DNA of 59,705 bases from Paracoccaceae bacterium (GTDB lineage Bacteria; Pseudomonadota; Alphaproteobacteria; Rhodobacterales; Rhodobacteraceae). Below, piece by piece: positions 1-7,850 of the stretch. The DNA is taken from positions 1-59,705 of the forward strand of contig CACBXB010000013.1 of the NCBI GenBank assembly GCA_902543185.1, written 5' to 3'. The notes beneath the pieces were generated by a model, which worked only from the letters and a program-made list of their open reading frames with translations, was not told the origin of the DNA and ran no database searches. Every line of letters begins with the position of its first letter. Positions within the stretch are counted from its first letter, which is position 1. Both the position numbers and the translations under genes were made by a program.

Positions 1-37
1 GAGTACGCTCCAAGCATAAACAAGAGGAATTAACAAA

Positions 38-172
38 ATGTACGGTAACCGTTTAGAGCATACACTGTTTATTATTTGTGAGGCCGACAGTATGGAACAG
101 CTTGATGCCGCTTTCGACCCAATCTTAGAAATGGGGCAGTACACGATTAACCCTGTGATGGAACGCAAATAG
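38..172 (+). CDS. Small DUF3303-like protein or its C-terminal piece (44 aa)
   Basis: A 44-residue reading frame opens with ATG after a good AGAGGA ribosome site and ends in a TAG that overlaps the AGGAG site of the next gene. The sequence (an ICEADSMEQLDAAF segment, then a beta-strand-like end NPVMERK) resembles the second half of DUF3303/dimeric alpha-beta-barrel proteins, which are normally about 80-90 residues. An in-frame stop lies upstream at 17-19, so either the gene is really this short or the first half was separated by a frameshift beyond the window edge. The close spacing to the next gene suggests co-transcription. Function unknown; the family link is my inference. Confidence 0.45.
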   Translation: MYGNRLEHTLFIICEADSMEQLDAAFDPILEMGQYTINPVMERK

Positions 173-181
173 GAGAATAAA

Positions 182-598
182 ATGGATAGAATTTTGGCAG
201 CAGCAATTGCAATAATTATAGCGTCGACATGCTTGGCATCGGACGTACCAACAACTAATTGGGGAGCCGTCCTTAAAGTCCCGCTGGATAAAGTGAAAGA
301 GGTAGATAAGGGCCTCATTGACTGGGGGAATTGGATTAAAGAAACACACCCCATGGGTGATGAGGATATGGGCCTAGACAGCCTCACAATCACCAAGAGC
401 AATCCTTCGAGTGGTTTTATTTATTATGTCATAGTGGAGCGTTACGATACGCCAGAAGGCTTAAGAAATCACCAGAGTCTGTATCAACGAGATTCCATGG
501 CGGATTACGCTAGTACATTTTCAAAACTGTCCTTCATGAGAACCTATCGGATTTCAGGTTCAGAACAAAAAAAGACACTATTCAGCATAATTCCTTAG
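182..598 (+). CDS. Small secreted protein of unknown function, barrel-like (138 aa)
   Basis: The start ATG lies 7 bases after AGGAG. Residues 1-19 form a clear export signal ending at a Leu-Ala-Ser site, so the mature protein of about 119 residues should be periplasmic or secreted. Its hydrophobic pattern (GAVLKVPLDKVKEVDKG near the N-terminus, FIYYVIVERY in the middle) resembles a single ferredoxin-like dimeric alpha/beta-barrel subunit. It sits 9 bases after the previous small gene and is one of five small proteins of this general shape in the first 8.3 kb. No catalytic motif is visible and I do not recognise a named family. Confidence 0.7.
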   Translation: MDRILAAAIAIIIASTCLASDVPTTNWGAVLKVPLDKVKEVDKGLIDWGNWIKETHPMGDEDMGLDSLTITKSNPSSGFIYYVIVERYDTPEGLRNHQSLYQRDSMADYASTFSKLSFMRTYRISGSEQKKTLFSIIP

Positions 599-680
599 AT
601 AATCAAGACAGATTGGTGGTGATTAGATACCTGGAGCCTGCTTTCCGTACGGTAATCTTTGACAAAAAGAAGATATCTAA

Positions 681-696
681 ATGTTATAGTGTTACA
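681..696. promoter_or_regulatory. Zur/Fur-like operator candidate
   Basis: The 16 bases ATGTTATAGTGTTACA start 33 bases before the ATG of the 90-residue protein. They share their first 12 bases with the palindrome at 3119-3135 in front of the DUF1636 gene. The symmetry here is weaker (right arm TTACA instead of TAACA). The look is that of alphaproteobacterial Zur boxes; assignment is inference. Confidence 0.35.
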
Positions 697-713
697 AATA
701 TATGGAGGTTTAA

Positions 714-986
714 ATGTTTGTATCTTTTACCGATTGGGAATTTGACGGAAATGTCGAAAATGTAGTTGAAGGCATCAAAGAAAATTGGGCTGCAATGAAG
801 GAGTATGGGGCCGTAAATACGCGGTGTACGGTTACTGGAGAAAATACTCTTAGAACCATGACGCTTTGGAGCAGCCAAGAAACGCTTGATGCAAACGTTG
901 ATAAAATAAGAGCATTAGCGACGTCGGCGTCAGGCATGACACCAACAAGTGGTATGAAAGGTCCACTCGCAGTCGAGCTTGATTGA
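714..986 (+). CDS. Small dimeric alpha/beta-barrel-like protein (90 aa)
   Basis: The gene has a strong GGAGG site 8 bases before ATG. The 90-residue protein has no signal peptide and alternates amphipathic strands and helices (VSFTDWEF, a helix at VENVVEGIKENWAAM, TLRTMTLWSS, a helix at ANVDKIRALATSAS), as in ABM/DABB-type proteins that act as dimers. No cofactor-binding residues stand out. A metal-regulator-like motif lies just upstream, shared with the DUF1636 gene. Function unknown; it could be a stress or small-molecule-binding protein. Confidence 0.65.
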   Translation: MFVSFTDWEFDGNVENVVEGIKENWAAMKEYGAVNTRCTVTGENTLRTMTLWSSQETLDANVDKIRALATSASGMTPTSGMKGPLAVELD

Positions 987-1116
987 TCCAATAGGCTTTT
1001 ATTTAAGTAGAGCGCGTACCGTCCTCATAATTAAGCATTTAAATTCGTAAATGATAGTAAAATTCAGCGTTTGTAAAAAGTTTTGGGGCCTTTTGTAACT
1101 AGAGGAAGAGAATGGG

Positions 1117-2757
1117 ATGAATGATTATTTTGATTTAGGTAATTACTCCAGAACAGTGAGCGATAACAAGAATAGCCAAACTTGGTTTGATCGTGGCATG
1201 GTGTGGCTATTTGCATACAACCACGAAGAAGCAATTGCATGTTTTGAAAAAGCTATTCAAGCCGATCAAAAATGTGCATTTGCTTATTGGGGTATCGCAT
1301 ATGCTGTTGGTCCCAACTACAATAAGCATTGGGAGGTTTTTACGCCAAATGAAAAAGGTCCCGTACTCGAAAAGGCCCATAAATTTATAAAAAATGGGCT
1401 GGCTTTGCCTAGCCTTCCAGTCTTAGAAAAAAAATTGCTTGAGGCGTTGAGTTTGAGGTATCCAGAAAATCCTACTGTTGAGGATTTTCAACCTTACAGC
1501 GATGCTTTTGCCAGTGCGATGAAACCTGTTTACCAAAAATATTCTGACGACTTAGACGTAATTTGCATTTATGTGGAAGCTTTAATGAACAGAACTCCTT
1601 GGAGACTATGGAATTTTTGGAAAGGTATTCCAAACCCAAAAGGCTCAGCATTAGAGGCAATGACTATTTTAGAAAATGCTTTCGAAGAGTTTCCATTGGC
1701 ATGGGAGCATGCGGGCCTTTTGCACATGTACATTCACCTGATGGAAATGTCTCCTCATCCAGAAAAAGCTCTGAAGCATGGAGATATTTTGACTGATTTG
1801 GTGCCTGACGCAGGGCATCTCGTTCACATGGCAACTCATATCGACGTATTATGTGGAGATTACCAAAATGTTTTGTCGAGAAACTTACTAGCCGCTAGGG
1901 TAGATGAAGCGTTTAAATTGTACGCAGGTGCCGACAACTTTTATGCGCTTTACCGTATACATAATCTGCATTTCGCTATGTACGGGGCTATGTTCCTGGG
2001 ACAAAAGGGGGCTGCTCTTGAAGCGGTTTCTCGTTTGCGGGAAGAAGTCCCTGACGAAGTGGTTAAATTGTATCCTGATATTTTTGAAACTTTCGTTGCC
2101 GCCGCACCTCATGTCTTTATTCGATTTGGAATGTGGGACGAAATTACAAATCTTGAGCAACCCGAAGATAAAAAACTTTATGTCACAACAAACGCTCTTG
2201 TTTATTATGCAAAGGCTGTTGCATATGCAAATTTGGGCAAACACAAAGAAGCAGAAAATTGTGCAAAACAATTTGCTAATGCTTACGCCCTAGTTCCCGA
2301 AAGCCGTCATCTTTTTAACAATAAGTCACGTGATGTACTCGAAATAGCTAACGAAATGATGCTAGGGGAGGTAGCTTTCAAATCAGGCAATAAAACAGAG
2401 GGTTTAAACCATCTCAGACAAGCAGTTGAATTAGACGATAACCTTAACTACGAAGAACCTTGGTCTTGGCCACAGCCGACAAGACATGCTTTGGGAGCTT
2501 TGCTTTTAGAGGTTGGCAACTACGAAGAGGCAGAGGCTGTATACAAAGCTGACCTTGGCATTGACGGGAAACTCCCTCGACCGAGCCAGCATCCAAAAAA
2601 CGTTTGGGCTTTGCATGGTTTGCACGAATGCCTTAAGCGTAGAGATGATAAGATAGAGTTACCGCATGTAGCCTTTCTTCTCCAACAAGCCGAAGCTCGA
2701 AGTGACATTAAAATAAACGCAAGTTGTCTATGCCGAAGTAAATCAAGTTACGCTTAA
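1117..2757 (+). CDS. TPR repeat protein, cytoplasmic (546 aa)
   Basis: The protein begins with a TPR-like unit (WFDRGMVWLFAYNHEEAIAC, FEKAIQADQKCAFAYWGIAY) and carries further helical repeats. Near residues 205-245 there are His-rich patches (HMYIHLMEM, HMATHIDV) that recur in this uncharacterised family. The last repeat (RHALGALLLEVGNYEEAEAVY) is a canonical TPR, and the C-terminus carries the family's Ser-Cys-x-Cys end (ASCLCR). There is no signal peptide. A GAGGAAGAG site precedes ATG. It probably acts as a scaffold or possibly a metal-binding enzyme, but no reaction can be assigned. It stands alone, with about 130 bases upstream. Confidence 0.75.
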   Translation: MNDYFDLGNYSRTVSDNKNSQTWFDRGMVWLFAYNHEEAIACFEKAIQADQKCAFAYWGIAYAVGPNYNKHWEVFTPNEKGPVLEKAHKFIKNGLALPSLPVLEKKLLEALSLRYPENPTVEDFQPYSDAFASAMKPVYQKYSDDLDVICIYVEALMNRTPWRLWNFWKGIPNPKGSALEAMTILENAFEEFPLAWEHAGLLHMYIHLMEMSPHPEKALKHGDILTDLVPDAGHLVHMATHIDVLCGDYQNVLSRNLLAARVDEAFKLYAGADNFYALYRIHNLHFAMYGAMFLGQKGAALEAVSRLREEVPDEVVKLYPDIFETFVAAAPHVFIRFGMWDEITNLEQPEDKKLYVTTNALVYYAKAVAYANLGKHKEAENCAKQFANAYALVPESRHLFNNKSRDVLEIANEMMLGEVAFKSGNKTEGLNHLRQAVELDDNLNYEEPWSWPQPTRHALGALLLEVGNYEEAEAVYKADLGIDGKLPRPSQHPKNVWALHGLHECLKRRDDKIELPHVAFLLQQAEARSDIKINASCLCRSKSSYA

Positions 2758-2902
2758 GGATTGCTTCTCCAAGACTTTCTTTTTTAAGGTAAAATGATTT
2801 TTTAGAGCTTAATCTGTAATAGAGCATTATAAACCGATGGCTTAGCGAAAATACTCTGAGCCTTTTGTTTTTATGGAAAAGCAGGTAGAATATTTTTTTT
2901 GA

Positions 2903-3097
2903 TTATTCTTCAATCAGCGCACCGCATTGTTTCCACGCGCCGAATCCACGGTCTATCTCGGCAATGTTCTCAAAATCCATGTCCTGTAAGGTCTTTACGG
3001 CTAGTGCTGACCACCAGGCGCCAGCACAAAATAAAATTAGCTTTTTGGCTGTGATAAATTCAGGTTTGTGATAGGGGCTGGCAGGATGTCTCTTGTA
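2903..3097 (-). pseudogene. Truncated rhodanese-domain relic
   Basis: On the minus strand a 64-codon open stretch without a start codon encodes the C-terminal half of a rhodanese domain: SPYHKPEF, then a strand LILFCAGAWWSALA holding the active-site-loop Cys, then GFGAWKQCGALIEE and a stop. Upstream of the stretch is a stop codon, and no N-terminal half can be found in any frame. Full rhodanese domains are about 110-130 residues. I read this as a decayed remnant left by a deletion, lying between the TPR gene and the DUF1636 gene. Confidence 0.75.
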
Positions 3098-3118
3098 TTA
3101 TTCTCACTCTTTAGTGTA

Positions 3119-3135
3119 ATGTTATAGTGTAACAT
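3119..3135. promoter_or_regulatory. Zur-like palindromic operator candidate
   Basis: The sequence ATGTTA-TAGTG-TAACAT is a perfect 6-base inverted repeat around a 5-base spacer, ending 12 bases before the DUF1636 ATG. Size and composition match alphaproteobacterial Zur boxes (GTTATnnnnTAAC type). The same 12-base left part occurs at 681. The regulator itself is not in the window, so the assignment is inference. Confidence 0.5.
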
Positions 3136-3147
3136 CCTGGTTTGATC

Positions 3148-3555
3148 ATGAAGAAAACTAATACATTACTATCAATCTGTACTCGATGCCGTGATGGGCG
3201 CGAAGATATGCATGAAAATCGTGGTGGAACCCGACTTGCCGAAGAGTTTATGAAGCGTGCCACTGAACAAATTGGCTTCAGTGTAAGGGGAGTTTATTGC
3301 ATGAGTCAGTGTAAAAGGCCATGTGTGGTTTCTTTTACAGCTGCAGATTACTTTACTTACTCATTTGGAGACCTCGATCCAGAATGCTCTGAGCATATAG
3401 ATGCACTTTTTACGTTTGCTGAGATGTATGCGAATGCTCCAGAAGGATTTGTACTGCGTAATGATAGACCAGAGGTTCTGCGAGCAGGTATCCTTGGAAG
3501 ATACCCACCAATAAAAACAGCGTCGGAATTAGTTTCAACTTTGTCAAAAAAATAA
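3148..3555 (+). CDS. DUF1636 family metal-binding-like protein (135 aa)
   Basis: This is a thioredoxin-like [2Fe-2S]-ferredoxin-fold family protein (DUF1636). Four cysteines sit in the family pattern: CTRCRDG near the N-terminus and CMSQCKRPC in the middle; the glycine-rich ILGRYPP comes near the C-terminus. ATG at 3148 is chosen over an in-frame TTG six bases upstream. Family members often sit near CobW/COG0523 metal chaperones or cobalamin genes; none is present here. The palindrome at 3119 suggests metal-dependent repression. The exact role is unknown. Confidence 0.8.
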   Translation: MKKTNTLLSICTRCRDGREDMHENRGGTRLAEEFMKRATEQIGFSVRGVYCMSQCKRPCVVSFTAADYFTYSFGDLDPECSEHIDALFTFAEMYANAPEGFVLRNDRPEVLRAGILGRYPPIKTASELVSTLSKK

Positions 3556-3688
3556 ATCAAACTTGCTACATCCGTAGCAAACCAAGTGACTCAAATAAAT
3601 AACTTAGTCAGAGAGAACACTCGTAATTTGTGCGTTGTGCTAATTTTGTTAATCCAGCAATCTTTAATTAATAACTTGGAGATTGCTC

Positions 3689-4147
3689 ATGTATCAAAGA
3701 AAAGTCTGCCAACACTGTGAGGCGTTTTTCAAGGGGAGAAGAAATAAAATTTATTGCAGTGCAAACTGTAGAAAACGCCACTCAGAACCTGTTCAAAACT
3801 CTCTAAACAGTAGAGAAAAGAAGAATAGCAATATGCGTTTGATCGACTCTGCATCCAGAATAGCTGAGCTATATTTTACACGTCCACCATTCGAAAGATT
3901 AGGTATGATGAAGGGGTACATAGCACTTGCAAAACAAGGAAATGGGAAGATGCGAGAGATTTTATCTAATGAATATTTGTTGGATCGGAAGAATAATTAT
4001 GGAAATCCTTTTAAAGGTAAGCGTGGGAAGAGTTTTGGCAGCCTTGCTCAAGCGTGTGAAGAGTATTGTCGACATTATTGGAAGGCCTCTGCTCGGGAGG
4101 TGGTTTATAACATTGCCCCTGATCCAGACGATGGCGTTATAGATTAA
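3689..4147 (+). CDS. Zinc-ribbon protein on the integrative element (152 aa)
   Basis: The N-terminus carries a compact treble-clef/zinc-ribbon (VCQHCEAFF, then 12 residues later YCSANCRKRH), typical of small DNA-binding proteins on phages and integrative elements. The remainder is basic and helical with an aromatic segment (YCRHYWKASAREVVYN) and no recognised domain. ATG follows GGAG by 8 bases; an in-frame TTG six bases upstream is less likely. It sits next to the excisionase and integrase but on the opposite strand. A regulatory or mobilisation accessory role is an inference. Confidence 0.65.
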   Translation: MYQRKVCQHCEAFFKGRRNKIYCSANCRKRHSEPVQNSLNSREKKNSNMRLIDSASRIAELYFTRPPFERLGMMKGYIALAKQGNGKMREILSNEYLLDRKNNYGNPFKGKRGKSFGSLAQACEEYCRHYWKASAREVVYNIAPDPDDGVID

Positions 4148-4328
4148 AAGTGTCCGACCATATAATATAAGCCAGTTTATTAACGTTCCTCAAGACTCCT
4201 CCAAAGGAAATAGAAGCTACTACCGTATTAAAAAAATTAGATGCGTTAAGCTTATAGCTGACAACTTGCGATAATGATTAAGGCAATAAGAAAAGATGAT
4301 AATGTTTAAGCTATTTGCTACAGGTGAA

Positions 4329-4505
4329 CTAGCTAGATTGGCTCTCTTTGACAAAGCGTATCAGCTCACTATGTGTCCAACCAATACGGCGTTTGGAAAT
4401 CTTGATTTTCCTGAGCTTTTTAAGTTCTGTAAGCCTAAACAAAGTGCTTTTGGAAATACCAAGTAAAGTACTTGCATCTTCGGCGTTATAGACGAGTTGG
4501 TTCAT
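4329..4505 (-). CDS. AlpA-like excisionase / MerR-type HTH regulator (58 aa)
   Basis: This 58-residue protein has the layout of AlpA/Xis-like factors: an N-terminal helix-turn-helix (NAEDASTLLGISKSTLFRL) followed by a basic wing (KKLRKIKISKRRIGWTHSEL). Its ATG overlaps the integrase stop codon (TAATG), so it is translationally coupled and made with the integrase. Such proteins bend the att site and steer the integrase toward excision, and some act as transcriptional regulators. One amino-acid detail is odd: the usual Pro-x-x-x-Lys wing turn is missing. Confidence 0.8.
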   Translation of the reverse strand: MNQLVYNAEDASTLLGISKSTLFRLTELKKLRKIKISKRRIGWTHSELIRFVKESQSS

Positions 4506-5680
4506 TAAGCCTCCCTATAAAAAGTCAAAACGTTTTCGGCAGTATTGCCATCTTTACTCGTTAGCACTTCTGCCCATTTGTTAAAGATTACTCTTAGTTG
4601 ATGTGAATGGTTGGAGCGCGCGTAGATACCTGTGACAGACTTATCTTTATGTGTGAGCAAGCGTTCGACATAAAACCGATCAAGCCCGTTGTCTTCTAAA
4701 TATGTAGATAAGCCGCGTCGGATATCATGGAGCCGCCAGTCCTCTATGCCTGTAAGCTGATCAAGCTTAGCTTTGAGTTTTGAAAAGCCGCTAATGGGGA
4801 GCTCTCCGTGGGTTGTTGAAACAATATAAGGTCCAACTTTGCTACCAAGTTCTTCTATGCAAGCCCTAGCGGCATCCGAAAGTGGAATTCGGATTCTGGA
4901 ACCTGACTTGTTCCTTTCTCCAGAAACATCCAAATGATCTTCTTTAAGTTCCTCTCGGAGTAGTCGCGCAATTACATTAACGCGCTGGCCAGTAAGAAGC
5001 AGGAGGCGCACCAGAAGGCGGTTTCCTTTAGAAAGTTGATCTGTCGCTTTGTAGATTGCCCTCATCTCTGAGAGGCTTAATATCCGCGCTCGCGGCTTCT
5101 CCTTAATGACTTTTGGAATACCCGCAGCAGGATTAATCTCTATATGCGATCGACCTACACACCACCGAAAAAACTTATGGAGTAATGACAGAGCTCGGTT
5201 AGCTGTCGTTGGTGTATTCTCTCCGACTCTATCAATTAATCGGACAAGATCTGATCGTACAATATTATCTAGGGGCACTGGGCCCAGCTTCTTGAGTAAA
5301 TACCTCGTTGCTAATCTGCGATACTCATTAGCAGTCTTCTCCTTTAAATTACGAGAGAGGTGTATTTTATCGAAGCTATCCCATGCTTCAGCAAACTTAA
5401 GCTTTTGCTGACGAAGCTTTTGTTTCTCATATTGAGGATCAATTCCTTGAGCGATGAGGTATCGAGCTTCATTTGCGAGTTTGCGTGCTTTAGTGCAATT
5501 GATGGTGGGATAAGTCCCCAGCGTTAGCTTCTTATTTGAATTATTGAAGCGGTATTGGAAGCTCCATGATTTAACTCCAGCCTTTGAAATTCTAAGCTGA
5601 AGGCCTGCGCCGTCAGTCAAAGAAATCCTTTTAGTAGGATCTGGTTTGGCGTTGCGCACGGTCTGATCTGTTAACGTCAA
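4505..5680 (-). CDS. P4-type tyrosine recombinase / integrase (391 aa)
   Basis: Site-specific integrase with the arm-DNA-binding DUF4102 domain at residues 1-90 (RNAKPDPTKRISLTDGAGLQL), a SAM-like core-binding domain in the middle and the catalytic domain from about residue 210. All catalytic residues are visible: the Arg in LLTGQRVNV, HDIRR (H-x-x-R), the His in LLTHKDKSV, and the Tyr in TGIYAR. Length is normal for P4-like integrases. The start is a TTG preceded by AAGGTG. It faces away from an attP-like site 25-220 bases upstream, built on a tRNA-Lys 3' fragment. It is intact and probably functional. Confidence 0.93.
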   Translation of the reverse strand: MTLTDQTVRNAKPDPTKRISLTDGAGLQLRISKAGVKSWSFQYRFNNSNKKLTLGTYPTINCTKARKLANEARYLIAQGIDPQYEKQKLRQQKLKFAEAWDSFDKIHLSRNLKEKTANEYRRLATRYLLKKLGPVPLDNIVRSDLVRLIDRVGENTPTTANRALSLLHKFFRWCVGRSHIEINPAAGIPKVIKEKPRARILSLSEMRAIYKATDQLSKGNRLLVRLLLLTGQRVNVIARLLREELKEDHLDVSGERNKSGSRIRIPLSDAARACIEELGSKVGPYIVSTTHGELPISGFSKLKAKLDQLTGIEDWRLHDIRRGLSTYLEDNGLDRFYVERLLTHKDKSVTGIYARSNHSHQLRVIFNKWAEVLTSKDGNTAENVLTFYREA

Positions 5681-5704
5681 ATGAACACCTTAGATTACGC
5701 TCTA

Positions 5705-5966
5705 GGGCTACACTGGGGCTACATTTTTATAGCATAATTAATCTAAGGTGTGAAGAGCTTTAGCTTTTGCATCTTTGCAAACCACTGTTTTTATTGCATA
5801 TATGCAATATCTAAGACATTGATTTAGATAGGGTGAAAATAAAGAGCAACTGTCTTTTAATCAGTGGGTCACAGGTTCAAATCCTGTACGGCTCACCACT
5901 AAAATCAATGACTTAGCAGAATTTTAGAAGAGCGGAAACTCTATTGGGGAAACGCTGGGGAAACAT
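5705..5966 (+). other. attP-like integrase recognition region
   Basis: This stretch has the parts of a phage-type att site. Next to the integrase start are two copies of GGGCTACA with an 11-base period (5705-5723). Then comes the core, a tRNA-Lys 3' fragment (5843-5898). After it is a box AAAATCAATGACTTAGCAGA (5901-5920), then two copies of TGGGGAAACGC-type repeats, again with an 11-base period (5945-5966). Arm-type repeats on both sides of a core are what an unintegrated attP, or a junction between tandem elements, would look like. The arm-site reading is inference from spacing and position. Confidence 0.6.
5843..5898 (+). repeat. 3' remnant of tRNA-Lys (TTT), att core
   Basis: The bases run from the end of the D arm (AGAGC) through an anticodon loop CTTTTAA, a T arm ACAGG-TTCAAAT-CCTGT and a 3' half acceptor ending in the encoded CCA. 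The 5' acceptor strand and the D loop are absent, and one anticodon-stem pair is mismatched (T5853), so this is not a working tRNA. It is the duplicated tRNA 3' end typical of integrative elements. Confidence 0.8.
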
Positions 5967-6064
5967 TTTCCTGTAATACCAGCATATTAAGGGGTGGGGG
6001 CCAAAAACTAGCGGCTGTTAGGTTGCTAAGATACTGCTCTCACATTTATTCTGTAAAAGGTATT
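5949..6064 (+). repeat. 116-bp direct repeat, copy 1
   Basis: Starting inside the arm-type repeats and running to GGTATT, this stretch is repeated nearly base for base at 7851-7966. Its inner 42 bases (6003-6044) occur a third time at 7180-7221. It lies directly after the stop side of the racemase-family gene (about 6077). Confidence 0.85.
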
Positions 6065-6076
6065 TGTGGTTGGTTA

Positions 6077-7090
6077 CTACCAAGTATCACTTAGTGTATA
6101 GCCAGATAAAAATGGATCAGATTGATCAATAAGAAATTCGGTTTTGCCGTATATCCAAGCTCGGCCTCGCATGGTTGGTACAATAGCATCTCGTGAACCA
6201 CATTTTAAATGCTTTTTTGTGTTGGCATAAAATTGACCACCAATAATCGACTCTGATGTAATTTCTTGATCACTGTTTACCTCTCCTTTAGCGATGAGTG
6301 CCGCCAGCTGAGCAGAGGTGCCAGTTCCACAGGGCGAACGGTCAACGCGTCCTGGATAAAGAATTGTAGAAGTCTTAATTTGTGGCAATGATTTTTCCAC
6401 AAACATGGTATATTCAATACTATTTAATTCATTAAATTCTGGGTGCTGCACTGTTATTTGTTCAGAGGCGGCTTCTTTTATTGCTTTTCCAAGAGACACT
6501 AATTTTTCAGCATTCTGATTACAAATTTCAATTTGAAGTTGTGCGATGTCCACTAGCACAAAATAGCACCCGCCGAACGCCACATCGACTTTTACATTTC
6601 CTATTCCATTAACGTAAATTTCCAGATCGGAGTGTTCTAAGAAACTTTTTGGCATTTCTATTTCGACTGAAGTCACCTTTGCATCAGCGATCTTTGCATT
6701 TGCTGTTATTAAACCAGAGGGAGTATCGATTGGGACACTGCACACTGGTCCACTGCTTTCTACTAATCCAAGTTGTATAAGTGCTGTGGCTACACACATT
6801 GAGTTTGAACCAGACATAGAATGAGCACCATCTGGCTGCATGGGTATAAAACCGTATTTGGCAGCTGGATTTTTTGAGGGCAGAAGCAAGTTTACGGTCA
6901 TTTGTGACTTTCCCCTTGGTTCATGCAAACAAAATTTCAAAATGCTATCGTCAGTTTCATTTATAAACTGCATTTGCTGAAGTAATGTATCACCTGGAAT
7001 AGACGGCGCACCTTTGGTCAAAATTTGTCCAACTTCGCCTTCGGCATGAACTTCTAATATTTCGATTGAATTCTGTTTTCCCAAGTTCAC
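6077..7090 (-). CDS. Proline racemase / hydroxyproline epimerase family protein, Ser/Cys type (337 aa)
   Basis: Enzymes of this PLP-independent family racemise proline, epimerise 4-hydroxyproline or dehydrate 3-hydroxyproline using two facing thiols or a hydroxyl and a thiol. The signatures are the N-terminal VHAEGEVGQI, MSGSN, and DRSPCGTGTSA. With GTG at 7090 as start (GGAG nine bases before it), Ser93 occupies the usual first Cys and Cys254 is the second, so it belongs to the Ser/Cys subgroup, which is often linked to 4-hydroxyproline epimerisation. A longer start at 7138 lacks such a ribosome site. The gene lies between 42-base direct repeats and about 1.8 kb from a reductase-type selenoprotein gene. 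Substrate not assigned. Confidence 0.85.
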   Translation of the reverse strand: MNLGKQNSIEILEVHAEGEVGQILTKGAPSIPGDTLLQQMQFINETDDSILKFCLHEPRGKSQMTVNLLLPSKNPAAKYGFIPMQPDGAHSMSGSNSMCVATALIQLGLVESSGPVCSVPIDTPSGLITANAKIADAKVTSVEIEMPKSFLEHSDLEIYVNGIGNVKVDVAFGGCYFVLVDIAQLQIEICNQNAEKLVSLGKAIKEAASEQITVQHPEFNELNSIEYTMFVEKSLPQIKTSTILYPGRVDRSPCGTGTSAQLAALIAKGEVNSDQEITSESIIGGQFYANTKKHLKCGSRDAIVPTMRGRAWIYGKTEFLIDQSDPFLSGYTLSDTW

Positions 7091-7179
7091 AATAATAATC
7101 TCCAACTTCCCAACGTCTAGCAAATAAACCGATCTCAATAAACGGTTTTGTCGTAAGTCGTTAATATTGTGTTTGTGGT

Positions 7180-7221
7180 AAAAACTAGCAGCTGTTAGGT
7201 TGCTAAGATACTGCTCTCACA
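7180..7221 (+). repeat. 42-bp direct repeat, middle copy
   Basis: It matches 6003-6044 at 41 of 42 positions and 7905-7946 at about 39 of 42. The racemase-family gene therefore sits between two nearly identical direct repeats, like an excisable or recombined unit. The short GTTAGGT and CTAAGATACTG parts are the best conserved. Confidence 0.85.
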
Positions 7222-7344
7222 ATCTACTTCAAAAAAGCTTTTCAAATTACAATAGGTAAAGTGCAAGATTAAATTAGGTTTTGATTTAGAAGATCATCCC
7301 CCTTGTCACAAAACCTTAACGAATCTAGGGTAGAAACAGTCAAT

Positions 7345-7421
7345 AACCTGTTGATTAGGTTGTCCACCAAGGTGACAGGAGTACGTCCCCATGCGTAGAG
7401 TCAGCTCCTGTCACCACTTTT
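7345..7421 (+). ncRNA. Candidate structured RNA (two stacked hairpins)
   Basis: In the gene-free stretch 7222-7530 there is a small hairpin (AACCT, 7-base loop, AGGTT at 7345-7361). It is followed by a long one with perfect 11-base arms GGTGACAGGAG (7371-7381) and CTCCTGTCACC (7405-7415). Inside the loop is a further TACG/CGTA stem, and the 3' arm is followed by ACTTTTT. This could be a small RNA with its own terminator, a leader, or a terminator facing the next small gene. I recognise no named riboswitch. Confidence 0.4.
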
Positions 7422-7530
7422 TGCATTAGCCAAAAACTTTTTGCACAGGTTATTATGGATGTCTTTAGCAACAAAGAGTTTCTTGCAAGAATCGTTGCAC
7501 AACATTTTTATGAGACAAAAGGAGATTTAA

Positions 7531-7806
7531 ATGCCAACACTTATACTGAAACAAAAAATCACTAAGGGTTATGAACATTGGCTTGCTGCATATGACGGTG
7601 CCGAGGAATTAAGAAGTAGTAAATACGGAATAAAAACCATCTACAGAGGACAAGATGCTGCTGACGCAGACACCATACATGTTGTAATGTATACACCTAG
7701 TATGGAAGTTATTGAGGAGCATATGCAAAATGAAGCTGACCTCATAGCTGCTGCTGGTGGAGATACAGATCCCGATAGTATGACGATGTCCATCGCCTCT
7801 GATTGA
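7531..7806 (+). CDS. DUF3764-like small protein (91 aa)
   Basis: AAAGGAG precedes ATG by 7 bases. The protein pattern (TLILKQKITKGYEHWLAAYD, KYGIKTIYRG, TIHVVMYTP, a helix EHMQNEADLIAAAGG, and a final strand) is that of DUF3764-type dimeric alpha/beta-barrel proteins. They are found in marine bacteria and have no assigned reaction. No metal or heme ligand stands out. It is bracketed by the 42-base and 116-base repeats, and a paralogue follows at 8040. Confidence 0.7.
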   Translation: MPTLILKQKITKGYEHWLAAYDGAEELRSSKYGIKTIYRGQDAADADTIHVVMYTPSMEVIEEHMQNEADLIAAAGGDTDPDSMTMSIASD

Positions 7807-7850
7807 ACTTTTTTATACTTCTGGGGCTTCCAAGAGGGATGGCTAAAAAG

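Noticed and set aside
3573-3590. Hairpin TTGCTAC-ATCC-GTAGCAA after the DUF1636 gene
   Set aside because: The stem is perfect but no T run follows on the plus strand, so I do not call it a terminator; it could act on the minus strand.
5843-5898. A functional tRNA-Lys here, or tRNA-Thr at 15119
   Set aside because: Both lack the 5' acceptor strand and D loop; they are att duplicates.
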